Of a stretch of DNA of 64,000 nt, positions 1-7,778 are shown piece by piece. The notes beneath the pieces are model-generated. The model saw nothing but the letters and a program-made list of their open reading frames with translations. It did no database searches and was not told where the DNA came from. The position numbers were made by a program, and so were the translations under genes. How positions within the stretch are numbered: the stretch's first letter is position 1; each line of letters starts with the position of its first letter. The DNA is from Amycolatopsis suaedae (GTDB lineage Bacteria; Actinomycetota; Actinomycetes; Mycobacteriales; Pseudonocardiaceae), in NCBI RefSeq assembly GCF_004214935.1, contig NZ_SFCC01000021.1:62001-126000 (forward strand), written 5' to 3'.

Positions 1-1
1 C

Positions 2-325
2 TGGGAACGGGCCCGCACCGAGCGGCTGTTCGGGTTCCACTACCGCATCGAGATCTACGTCCCCGAACCGAAGCGGGTACACGGCTACTACGTGTTCCCG
101 TTCCTGCTCGACGGCGAGCTGGTGGCCAGGGTCGACCTGAAGTCCGACCGCGCCGCCGGGCTGCTGCGGGTGCACGGCGCCTTCGCCGAGGACGGCGCCG
201 ACCAAGCCCGTGTCGCCGCCGAGCTGGCGGGGGAACTGCGCCTGATGGCGGGGTGGCTGGGCCTGTCCGGCGTCGCCGTCGGCGAGCGCGGCGACCTGGC
301 CCCGGCGCTGCGCCGCCTGACCTGA
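2..325 (+). CDS. YcaQ/AlkX-type winged-helix DNA glycosylase, C-terminal part
   Basis: Only the last 107 residues are present; the gene runs in from the left edge and stops at TGA 323-325. The motif RIEIYVPEPKRVHGYYVFPF is typical of the C-terminal half of the YcaQ (HTH_42, formerly DUF1006) family, whose members act as DNA glycosylases on crosslinks and bulky alkyl adducts. The catalytic part lies outside the window, so activity cannot be judged. The gene converges on the FMN reductase gene with only 4 bp between stops. Confidence 0.75.
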   Translation, partial: WERARTERLFGFHYRIEIYVPEPKRVHGYYVFPFLLDGELVARVDLKSDRAAGLLRVHGAFAEDGADQARVAAELAGELRLMAGWLGLSGVAVGERGDLAPALRRLT

Positions 326-329
326 CCGG

Positions 330-887
330 TCAGGCCGGGCACAGGGTGCCGCGGGCGTGGTGGTGCAGCCTGCCCAGCAGGTCGGTCAGGCCGGACCGCA
401 GCAGCGGGTCGATCAGCCGGTCGTCCTCGTCGAACTGGCGCGCCACCTCGGGCACCGCCAGGTCCCCGTCGACTACGTTCGCGCCGATGGCTTCCAGCAC
501 CTTGCGCAGGTCGGCCTGCGCCCAGGCCGCGCCGTAGGCGCTGGGGCTCGCGCCGATCACCGCGACCGGCTTACCGGTCAGCACACCCTCGCCGTACGGC
601 CGCGACGCCCAGTCCAGCGCGTTCTTCAGCTGGCCGGGGATCGAGCCGTTGTACTCCGGGGTGGCGATCAGCAGTGCGTCCGCCTCGGCGATGGCCCGCC
701 GCAGGCTCGCCACACCGGCCGGCTCCGGGCCCGCCTCGCCGTCCTCGTCGAACGGTTCCACCGCGCCCAGGCCGCCCCAGCGGGTCAGCGACGCGCCGCG
801 CGGCAGCACGTAGCTCGCGGCGGTGAGCAGCTTGGCGTTGAACGACGCGGCCCGCAGGCTTCCGGCGATTCCGACGATCCTGGTCAT
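330..887 (-). CDS. NAD(P)H-dependent FMN reductase family protein
   Basis: A 185-residue flavodoxin-like oxidoreductase of the NADPH-dependent FMN reductase family (ArsH/ChrR/azoreductase type). The N-terminal phosphate-binding loop GSLRAASFNAKLL and the flavin-binding segment TPEYNGSIPGQLKNALDW are both clear. Such proteins reduce free FMN, quinones, azo dyes or metal oxyanions; the substrate cannot be told from sequence. ATG 887 is chosen because MTRIVGIAGS is the usual family N-terminus and GGGAGG lies about 10 nt upstream; an in-frame start at 950 would add 21 unrelated residues. The gene lies just downstream of the LAL regulator on the same strand. Confidence 0.85.
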   Translation of the reverse strand: MTRIVGIAGSLRAASFNAKLLTAASYVLPRGASLTRWGGLGAVEPFDEDGEAGPEPAGVASLRRAIAEADALLIATPEYNGSIPGQLKNALDWASRPYGEGVLTGKPVAVIGASPSAYGAAWAQADLRKVLEAIGANVVDGDLAVPEVARQFDEDDRLIDPLLRSGLTDLLGRLHHHARGTLCPA

Positions 888-964
888 GTCCTCGTACCTC
901 CCGTGTGGTTGCTGTGGGTACGAGACTCCCGCTAAGGCCCCGGGCCGCACATGAGGCGGCAGCC

Positions 965-3817
965 TTAGATCGCCACCCCGAGACCGTGCTTATGCGCCTG
1001 CGCCGCCGCCTCCACCCGGTTGGCGACGCCGAGCTTGCCCAGGATGTTCGACACGTGCACGCTGGCAGTCTTCGCCGAGATGAACAGCGCCTCGGCGATC
1101 TCCCGGTTGCTGCGGCCCTGCGCGACCAGGCCCAGGATCTCGGTCTCCCGCGCCGTGAGCCCGAACCGCGGCGCGTCCGGCCGCTCACCGCCGACGGCGA
1201 GCCTGGCCCGCCGCGCCAGGTCGGCCGCGGCGCCGGCGAGCGGCGTGGCGCCCAGCTTCCCGGCGAGTGCCGTGGCCGTGCGCAGCGCGTCCGCCGCGGC
1301 GTCCCGGTCGCCCTCGGCCAGCGCGGCGCGGGCACTGCCCAGCAACGCGTAGGCGTGCCGCAGTGGCTGGCCCAGCGAGGCGCACGCGGCGGTCGCGGCG
1401 TCGGCGGCCGCGCGATCGGCCGGGCCCGCCGCCTCGGCGGTGACCGCGAGCGCGTCGGCCGCCTGCACCGGGCCGGCCACGGGCAGGGCCGCCGCCGTCT
1501 CCCGCAGCCGGTCGAGCAGGGTCGCGCCCCGCCCGGTGTCCGCGACGGCGCACGCCACCCGCGTCCCGGTCAGCAGCAGCGGCCACGACGAGTAGGTCGT
1601 CGCCGCCAGCTGCGGCTCCTCCAGTGCCTTCTCCACCACCGCGCACGCCGCGTCGAGCCTGTCCTGCGCCAGCAGCCGTGCCGCGTCGAGACCGGGCAGC
1701 AGCAGCGGGTCGTCGGGCAGCCGGAGGTGATCGCCGAGCAGGTCCCGGCAGGTGCCGACGGCCCGCTCCGCGGCAGCCGGGTCACCGCGGTGCAGCGCGA
1801 CGAAACCCTTGAGCGCCACCAGGTGTGCGTGAGTGGCCGGTGGCGGTGCCAGTTCGAGCGCGTGGGCCGCCGACTCGAGCGCGTCGTCCCACCTGCCCGC
1901 CGCGATCAGCGTGCCCACCAGCCCGGCGGCGTGCCCGGTGCCGGTCGACCGGCACAGCCCGGCGGCGTAGGCGACGTCGAGTGCGTGGCGGCTCAGCCGT
2001 TCCGCCTCGTCCAGCCTGCCGAACGTCAGGTGCAGCGCCGTCTCGCAGTGCAGTGCCCGCAGCGTCACCCGGTGCGCGCCGATGTTCTCCGCGATCGAGC
2101 GGGCCCTGGCCAGTTTCGGCAGCTGCGTGTCCAGGTCGCCGGAACGCGCGTCCAGCGTGGCCAGCGTGATCAGCGCCGACGCCTCGGTCGGGTCGTCGCC
2201 GGACGCCCGGGCGGCGTCGCGGGCCTGCTCGGCCGCGGCCCTGGCCTCGTCCGGCAGCGGGACGTCCAGCAGCCGCGACGCCAGCGCGTTCAGCAGGAAC
2301 CCGCGTGCCGGGTGGTCGTCCGGGGCGAGCCGGACGGCCGCGCGGTGGTCGTCCAGCGACTCGTCCATCCCCAGCTCGGCACGCAGCCGCCCGCGCTGGC
2401 TGAGCAGCAGTGCCGCCCGCACCCGTTCCCGGCCGGCGTCGACGAGGTCCAGTGCCTCGGTCGCCAGCTGCTCGCCGCGGACGTGCTCACCGGCCCGGTA
2501 GGCCGCCTCGACGGCTTTCTCCAGCACGGCGAGCCGGTCGGCGCCGATGCGCCCGGCCGCGTCCGGAACCCGGTCCCACGCGGCGAGCACCTGCTCGTGC
2601 ATCTGCAGTTGTTCGGCGTAGGCCAGACTCCTGCCCGCGTCGGCGGCGGCGTTCCAGGCCGCGCACAGCGCGCCCGCGGTGTCACCCGCCTCGAACAGGT
2701 GCCGGGCCAGCTCGGTGAACGACGGCGCGCCCGCGGACAGCGCCGGGTCGGACTTGAGTGCCTCGGCGTAGCGCCGGTGCAGGTCGCGGCGCTCGCCCGG
2801 CAGCAGGCCCGCCGCGACGGCGTCGCCCATCAGCGCGTGCCGGAAGCGGTAGCCGTCGCCCTCCACGGCCAGCACCGCCGCGTCGACGGCGGCGCGGATC
2901 GCGTCGGCCAGCGGCCGCCCGCTCAGGTCGGTGACGGCGGTCAGCAGCGGGTCGCAGACGGAGACGGTGCTGACCGCCACCACCTGCGCGATGTGCACGG
3001 CGTCGCCGGGCAGCCGTTCCACCCCGGCCAGCAACAGGTCCTGCAGCGAGGCGGGAACGCCGCCGGGCTCTCCGGAGTTCAGCAGCGCCTCGACGAACAG
3101 CGGGTTGCCGCCGCTGCGCTCGTACACCGAGGTCACCAGCGCCGGATCGGGCTCGCGGTCCAGGATGTGCCGCATCTGGCCGAGCACTTCCTGGCGGCTG
3201 AGCCTGGCAAGCGAGATCCGCCGCACCCAGGGCACCCTGGACAGTTCGGCGGCCAGCCTGCGCAGCGGATGCGCCCGGTCCAGTTCCACCGAGCGGTGGG
3301 TGACCACGATCAGCACCGACGGGACGGACTGCTGGTTGCGCACCAGGAACTCCAGCAGGTCCAGGCTGGAGCGGTCGGCCCAGTGGGCGTCCTCGACGAC
3401 CAGCGCCACCGGCCTGTGCTCGGCCATCCGGGCCAGCAGCCTCAGCACGCCCTCGAACAGCCGGGGCCGGGCCTCGTCGCCGCCCGCCACCGGGCCCCGG
3501 GCCGACGCGGGCAGCAGCGGCGCCAGCGCCTCCCTGCCCGCCGGGTCCAGGTCGTCGTCACCGAGGCCGCGCAGGGCGGCGACGAACGGGCTGAACGGCA
3601 GGCCGTCCGCGCCGTGCTCGACGCAGCCGCCGGTCAGCACCCGGGCGTCGAGGGTGGCGGTGAACTCCGCCACCAGCCGGGACTTGCCCACCCCGGCTTC
3701 ACCGCCGACGAGCACGGCCGCGGGCCGCCCGGCGGCGACGTCGGCCGCCGCGGCGGCGAGGGTGCGTGCTTCCTCGTCCCGGCCGACGAAGACCGGGCTC
3801 ACGACCTGGATTCCCAT
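965..3817 (-). CDS. LAL-family LuxR transcriptional regulator with AAA ATPase domain
   Basis: A 950-residue Large ATP-binding LuxR (LAL) regulator. The AAA/NACHT-like ATPase domain starts directly after the N-terminus, with Walker A GGEAGVGKSRL at about residues 39-48 and Walker B in PVALVVEDAHWADRSS. The centre is a long helical, TPR-like region rich in Ala and Leu. The last 65 residues are a LuxR helix-turn-helix (LTARETEILGLVAQGRSNRE). LAL proteins usually bind a small inducer and switch on nearby catabolic or secondary-metabolite genes. The only gene downstream on this strand is the FMN reductase, 78 bp away, a possible target. ATG 3817 begins directly with the VFVGRDEE segment typical of the family. 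Confidence 0.9.
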   Translation of the reverse strand: MGIQVVSPVFVGRDEEARTLAAAAADVAAGRPAAVLVGGEAGVGKSRLVAEFTATLDARVLTGGCVEHGADGLPFSPFVAALRGLGDDDLDPAGREALAPLLPASARGPVAGGDEARPRLFEGVLRLLARMAEHRPVALVVEDAHWADRSSLDLLEFLVRNQQSVPSVLIVVTHRSVELDRAHPLRRLAAELSRVPWVRRISLARLSRQEVLGQMRHILDREPDPALVTSVYERSGGNPLFVEALLNSGEPGGVPASLQDLLLAGVERLPGDAVHIAQVVAVSTVSVCDPLLTAVTDLSGRPLADAIRAAVDAAVLAVEGDGYRFRHALMGDAVAAGLLPGERRDLHRRYAEALKSDPALSAGAPSFTELARHLFEAGDTAGALCAAWNAAADAGRSLAYAEQLQMHEQVLAAWDRVPDAAGRIGADRLAVLEKAVEAAYRAGEHVRGEQLATEALDLVDAGRERVRAALLLSQRGRLRAELGMDESLDDHRAAVRLAPDDHPARGFLLNALASRLLDVPLPDEARAAAEQARDAARASGDDPTEASALITLATLDARSGDLDTQLPKLARARSIAENIGAHRVTLRALHCETALHLTFGRLDEAERLSRHALDVAYAAGLCRSTGTGHAAGLVGTLIAAGRWDDALESAAHALELAPPPATHAHLVALKGFVALHRGDPAAAERAVGTCRDLLGDHLRLPDDPLLLPGLDAARLLAQDRLDAACAVVEKALEEPQLAATTYSSWPLLLTGTRVACAVADTGRGATLLDRLRETAAALPVAGPVQAADALAVTAEAAGPADRAAADAATAACASLGQPLRHAYALLGSARAALAEGDRDAAADALRTATALAGKLGATPLAGAAADLARRARLAVGGERPDAPRFGLTARETEILGLVAQGRSNREIAEALFISAKTASVHVSNILGKLGVANRVEAAAQAHKHGLGVAI

Positions 3818-3836
3818 GGTCGTCCCAGGTTATCGG

Positions 3837-4739
3837 TCAGCGGGTGGAGTTGGTCACCACCGCGTCGCCGCTTCCGGTGCGGGCTCGCACGGTCAGCGGC
3901 ACCTCGCCCTCGGGAGCCGTGCCGGACACCGCCAGCTCGCTGGACACCTTGCCGGAGCCCGAGGACAGCTCGACCTCCGCGACGACGCCGGGGCCGATGC
4001 CGACCCGGATCTGCCCGGACCCGCTGACCAGTTCCAGCGAGCCGCCCTCGGCCCGCGCGATCGACAGGTCGCCGCTGCCGGTGCGCACCAGGACGTCGCC
4101 GGACACGGTGCCCAGCCACACGTCCCCGGTGCCGGTGACCAGCGTGGCCGACCCGCTCAGCGACGCCGCCCGGATCTGGCCACTGCCGGTGCGCAGCTTC
4201 GCGCCCGACTGCGAGTCGCCCAGCTGCACCGCACCCGACCCGGTGCGCACGGCCACCGATCCGGTCGCCGTCTCCAGCCGGACGTCGCCGGTGCCGGTGG
4301 ACAGGTCGACACGGCCCGCCGAACCGGTGAGCGTGACGTCGGCGGCCCCGGCGGAGACCTCGACCGACGAGCCCGCGGGCACCTGCACGGTCACCGCGAG
4401 CGGGACGTGCCGCAGCGGCAGCCCGGTCGGCGCGTGCGCGACGAGCCGGTTGCCCACCTGCTCGACCCGGGCCTGCCGGACCGCCTCGGCTGGCGCCGCG
4501 GACTCACCGAGCGGGCCACCGAACTGCTCGCCCACCCAGGACAGCAGGTTGGTCACGCCCTCCATCCACGGCGGCTGGGCCGACGAGTCGTGGCGCAACT
4601 GCACGACCGAGTCGGTCAGCTCCTCGGTGAGCTGGATCTCGACCGTGCCGGTGGTGACGCTGACGTCGACCTCGACCGGCCCGTCGGTGGGGAAGTTCTG
4701 GGTGCGTACCAGGGATTCCTCGCTGCCGGGGGTGGACAT
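3837..4739 (-). CDS. DUF4097-type beta-helix repeat protein
   Basis: A 300-residue protein whose C-terminal two thirds consist of degenerate GTGDV/GSGQI/GSGDL repeats, the signature of the DUF4097 right-handed beta-helix family (adhesin-like or bactofilin-like). No signal peptide or membrane segment is visible, so a cytoplasmic location is likely. The ATG at 4739 shares its A with the TGA of the upstream ribbon-helix-helix gene (TGATG), implying translational coupling; an overlapping GTG at 4742 is also possible. Molecular role is unknown; the coupling suggests the RHH protein regulates or partners it. Confidence 0.75.
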   Translation of the reverse strand: MSTPGSEESLVRTQNFPTDGPVEVDVSVTTGTVEIQLTEELTDSVVQLRHDSSAQPPWMEGVTNLLSWVGEQFGGPLGESAAPAEAVRQARVEQVGNRLVAHAPTGLPLRHVPLAVTVQVPAGSSVEVSAGAADVTLTGSAGRVDLSTGTGDVRLETATGSVAVRTGSGAVQLGDSQSGAKLRTGSGQIRAASLSGSATLVTGTGDVWLGTVSGDVLVRTGSGDLSIARAEGGSLELVSGSGQIRVGIGPGVVAEVELSSGSGKVSSELAVSGTAPEGEVPLTVRARTGSGDAVVTNSTR

Positions 4740-5266
4740 CACTCGTCGCCCCGCACCCAGCCGTGCATGTGGTTGTCACCACCGGAGCGGCGCGGCTTGT
4801 CCCAGCTCCACGGCTGCTTGCCCTGCAGCGCGCCCTGCACGGCCTGGGTCACGAACGAGTTCAGCGACATGCCCTGCGCGGCGGCGGCCTGCTCGGCCTG
4901 GCCCTTGATGTTCTCGAACAGGCGCAGGGTGATGCGGCTGATGTCACCGCCGTCGAACGGCGGCGTCTGGCGCGGTGGCGGCGACGGCTCCTCCTCGGGC
5001 TCCGGGCGGCGCTGCTCGCCGTTGCCGGTGGGGGTGACCACCACGCGGACGTCGCGGCCGTCCAGGCGCACGTCGACCACGTGGTCGGGCAGGCTCGCGG
5101 TGACCTCGGCGGCGAGGTCGGCCAGCGCGTTCATCAGCGCGAGGCGCACGGACGGCTCGAGCGCGGCGGACAGCACGCCGGCAGCGCGCCGGGTCTGCTC
5201 GTCGCCTGCCGAGGCGGTGGCGGTGAGGTCGTCACGGAGGCTGTTGATGTACGGCGTCAGGTCCAT
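4739..5266 (-). CDS. Ribbon-helix-helix (HicB/Arc-like) domain protein
   Basis: A 175-residue protein. The segment ISRITLRLFENIKGQAEQAA followed by GMSLNSFVTQAVQGAL at about residues 108-148 is a ribbon-helix-helix DNA-binding motif of the Arc/HicB antitoxin type. It is preceded by a helical N-terminal region and a Pro/Glu-rich linker. It is translationally coupled to the downstream DUF4097 gene. There is no HicA-like toxin nearby, so it is more likely an autoregulator of this two-gene operon than an antitoxin. ATG 5266 sits about 135 bp from the divergent thyX start. Confidence 0.65.
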   Translation of the reverse strand: MDLTPYINSLRDDLTATASAGDEQTRRAAGVLSAALEPSVRLALMNALADLAAEVTASLPDHVVDVRLDGRDVRVVVTPTGNGEQRRPEPEEEPSPPPRQTPPFDGGDISRITLRLFENIKGQAEQAAAAQGMSLNSFVTQAVQGALQGKQPWSWDKPRRSGGDNHMHGWVRGDE

Positions 5267-5401
5267 GACACCACTATGACGTCATCCGTGACATCACGCA
5301 ACGAACCGTGGTGTCACGATGACGTCGCATGGCGCTCGAACGGGTGTGCCGGGGCGGCGGTTACGCTGCCGGTGTTGCGGACGGCGAGCAGGGAGTGGGA
5401 C

Positions 5402-6154
5402 GTGGCCGAGACGGTGACACCGAAGGTTCAGTTGATCGCGAAGACGGAGTTCTTCCCGCCGGAGGACGTGCCGTGGTCCACCGACGCCGACGGCGGCCAG
5501 GCGCTGGCCGAGTTCGCCGGGCGGGCCTGCTACCAGTCGTGGAAGAAGCCGAACCCGAAGACGGCCACCAACGCCGGCTACCTCGACCACATCATCGAGG
5601 TCGGGCACCTGTCGGTGCTGGAGCACGGCTCGGTGAGCTTCTACATCACCGGCATCTCGCGGTCGCTGACCCACGAGCTGATCCGGCACCGGCACTTCTC
5701 CTACTCGCAGCTGTCGCAGCGCTACGTCCCCGAGCGCAACGCCGCGTTCGTCGAGCCGGACGTGATCAAGAACGACCCGGTGCTGCACGAGAAGTTCCTC
5801 GCCGCGGCGCAGGCCAGCGTCGACGCCTACAGCGAGCTGCTGGCCGGGCTGGAGGAGAAGTTCGCCGACGCGCCCAGCGCCACGCTGCGCCGCAAGCAGG
5901 CCCGGCAGGCGGCCCGGTCGGTGCTGCCCAACGCCACCGAGACCCGCATCGTCGTCACCGGCAACTACCGCGCCTGGCGGCACTTCGTCGCCATGCGGGC
6001 CACCGAGCACGCCGACGTCGAGATCCGGGAGCTGGCCGTGGAATGCCTGCGGCAGCTGCAGAAGGCGGCGGGCAACGTGTTCGCCGACTTCACCATCTCG
6101 ACGCTGCCCGACGGCACCGAGGTGGCGTCCAGCCCGAAGGTGCTCGAGGGCTGA
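5402..6154 (+). CDS. thyX: Flavin-dependent thymidylate synthase ThyX
   Basis: A 250-residue FAD-dependent thymidylate synthase that makes dTMP from dUMP using methylene-tetrahydrofolate and NADPH. The ThyX signature RHRHFSYSQLSQRY lies at about residues 95-108 and the C-terminal segment NYRAWRHFVAMR matches the family. GTG 5402 is chosen because AETVTPKVQLIAKTEFFP is the normal N-terminus and GGGAG sits 6-7 nt upstream; a much longer open frame to the left has no homology. The next gene starts 4 nt after the stop, so they are probably co-transcribed. Confidence 0.95.
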   Translation: MAETVTPKVQLIAKTEFFPPEDVPWSTDADGGQALAEFAGRACYQSWKKPNPKTATNAGYLDHIIEVGHLSVLEHGSVSFYITGISRSLTHELIRHRHFSYSQLSQRYVPERNAAFVEPDVIKNDPVLHEKFLAAAQASVDAYSELLAGLEEKFADAPSATLRRKQARQAARSVLPNATETRIVVTGNYRAWRHFVAMRATEHADVEIRELAVECLRQLQKAAGNVFADFTISTLPDGTEVASSPKVLEG

Positions 6155-6158
6155 GCGG

Positions 6159-6551
6159 GTGCGCAAGCTCGTCATCGACGTCGCGCCGGGTGAGTACGCC
6201 GTCTGCAAGCTGAACGACGGCGCCGACGTGCCGGTCGGGTTGTTCGCCGCCGCCGGGGACGCGCTGGTCTCGGTCACCAGCGCGCCCGGCGAGGTGTCGG
6301 TCATCTGCCCGGCCGACCTGGCGCCGGCGGACGCCGAGGTGGAGGCCGGCTGGCGCAGGCTGACCGTGCGCGGGCCGCTCGCGTTCACCCTGACCGGCAT
6401 CATCGCCGCGCTGTCCAGTGAGCTGGCCGCGGCCGGGGTGGCGTTGTTCACGCTGTCCACTTTCGACACCGACCACATCCTGGTGAAGGGCGACGACCTC
6501 ACCCGCGCCGCCGGCGCCCTGCGCGCCGCCGGTCACGACGTGCGCGACTGA
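6159..6551 (+). CDS. ACT-domain protein
   Basis: A 130-residue protein read from GTG 6159, immediately after thyX. The C-terminal half (RGPLAFTLTGIIAALSSELA... LFTLSTFDTDHILVK) is an ACT/CASTOR-type amino-acid-sensing fold common as a free-standing small protein in actinobacteria. Ligand and target are not known. Its position between thyX and dapA suggests a role in the same housekeeping locus, but that is inference. Confidence 0.8.
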   Translation: MRKLVIDVAPGEYAVCKLNDGADVPVGLFAAAGDALVSVTSAPGEVSVICPADLAPADAEVEAGWRRLTVRGPLAFTLTGIIAALSSELAAAGVALFTLSTFDTDHILVKGDDLTRAAGALRAAGHDVRD

Positions 6552-7012
6552 GCCCGCGGGCTCACGGCAAAGTCCGGTCGCGGACAGGTGAGGTGGCTGG
6601 TCTCGAGCGTGGAACTCGCGTACCGGAACGTAGAACTCGCGTGCGTGGGCGCAGAACTCACGATGTGGACCAGGTTCTCCCGTGGCGCCGGTCGTCAAGC
6701 TCATGAAGGCCACCTTCATTACGTGTGACGTGGTGATGGTGGCCTTCACGTGCTTTGGTGCTTGGTGGGTTGTCTCGTTCGTGGTGGCTGGTGGGGCGGG
6801 TGTGCCGGAGTGAGGGCGGATGTGGTGGCGTCTGATGCCGTGAAGGGGGCCCTCACGGCAATCGCCCACGACTCCGGACTGTGCCGGAGCCCTTACGTGT
6901 GACGTGGTGAAGGTGGCCTTCACGTGCCTTGAGCCGTTGGGGCGGCAGCCGGTTTACCGCACGGTCGTCCGCGGAAACGCCGGCGAAACATCGCCCGCTT
7001 ACCGTTCGCGGG
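6552..7012. repeat. Repeat-rich intergenic region
   Basis: No convincing gene is present. The left part holds three GAACTC(G/A)CG units spaced exactly 21 bp (starts 6612, 6633, 6654). The right part holds hairpins with arms like GTGAAGG/CCTTCAC: ATGAAGG-CCA-CCTTCAT at 6703-6719, GTGAAGG-TGG-CCTTCAC at 6907-6923, and a near-palindrome at 6840-6856. A 35-bp block at 6719-6753 recurs with one mismatch at 6893-6927. This looks like dispersed REP-like sequence rather than regulatory DNA for one gene. Confidence 0.6.
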
Positions 7013-7096
7013 GTGCTCCGGCGGATGCGGGCGCTGCCCGGCGTCACCCGCATCGTCACCCGCACCGCGCCGGAGGCCGTCGAGGAAGGGCGTTGA
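7013..7096 (+). pseudogene. Possible 3' remnant of an Lrp/AsnC regulator gene
   Basis: A 27-codon open stretch ending at TGA 7094-7096 encodes LRRMRALPGVTRIVTRTAPE, which resembles the final beta-strand/helix of Lrp/AsnC regulators. No Lrp-like sequence can be read further upstream in any frame, and the stop overlaps the ATG of the LysE exporter gene. LysE exporters are often paired with Lrp-type regulators, so a decayed regulator is plausible. The match is short and could be chance. Confidence 0.3.
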
Positions 7097-7719
7097 TGGG
7101 GGAGATCCTCTGGCTGGGCGTGCTGCTCGGCGGCGGCGCGGCGCTGGCCGTCGGCCCGATTTTCGTGACCATCCTGCAGGAGTCGGCCACCCGCGGGTTC
7201 GGCGCCGGCCTGCGGGTGATCCTCGGCTCGGCCACCGCCGACCTGATCCTGCTGCTGCCCGCGCTCGCGTTCGCCGGCCTGATCACCGCGGTCGCCGCGG
7301 CGAGCCGGTGGGTCGGCCTGGCCGGTGCGGTCTTCTTCCTGGTGCTGGCTGCCCAGGCCGTGCGCGACAGCCGCCGCCTGTGGCAGGGCGACGTCCCGGA
7401 CGCGGTGACCGGCTGGGCCTTCACCAAGGGCGTGGTCAGCAACCTGGCCAACCCGCTCAGCTGGACGTTCTGGCTGGCCACCGGCACACCGTCGATGCTG
7501 CGCGCGCTGGAGGTCGGCGGCTGGGCGGGACTGGCGCTGTTCACCGTCACCTGGTTCACCGTCGCCTCGGCGGCCGAGGCCGTCATCGCCTGGATCGTCG
7601 CGCGCTCCGGCCGCCGGATCGGCGCCAGGGGACAGGCCGCGTTCACCGGGGTGTCGGCCGTGTTGTTCGTCGTCCTCGCGGCAGTACTGCTCGTTCGCGA
7701 CGTTCTTCCTGGAACCTGA
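7096..7719 (+). CDS. LysE/RhtB family amino-acid exporter
   Basis: A 207-residue, six-helix membrane protein of the LysE family, which exports amino acids or related small molecules. Hydrophobic helices alternate with short basic loops; GPIFVTILQESATRGFGAGL near the N-terminus and the NLANPLSWTFWLATG segment are family hallmarks. ATG 7096 has GAGGAAGG 6 nt upstream. Transport substrate cannot be predicted. The gene ends 59 bp before the kinase gene. Confidence 0.85.
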   Translation: MGEILWLGVLLGGGAALAVGPIFVTILQESATRGFGAGLRVILGSATADLILLLPALAFAGLITAVAAASRWVGLAGAVFFLVLAAQAVRDSRRLWQGDVPDAVTGWAFTKGVVSNLANPLSWTFWLATGTPSMLRALEVGGWAGLALFTVTWFTVASAAEAVIAWIVARSGRRIGARGQAAFTGVSAVLFVVLAAVLLVRDVLPGT

Positions 7720-7778
7720 CGGCAGTTCTGCCGGTCGGACTACCATCCCGCAGGACTGCGAGAGGGGAGCGCCCGACT

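Noticed and set aside
905..4027. A 1040-codon plus-strand open frame opposite the LAL regulator
   Set aside because: It is Arg/Gln/Gly-rich antisense sequence produced by high-GC codon bias; the minus-strand regulator has clear Walker and HTH motifs.
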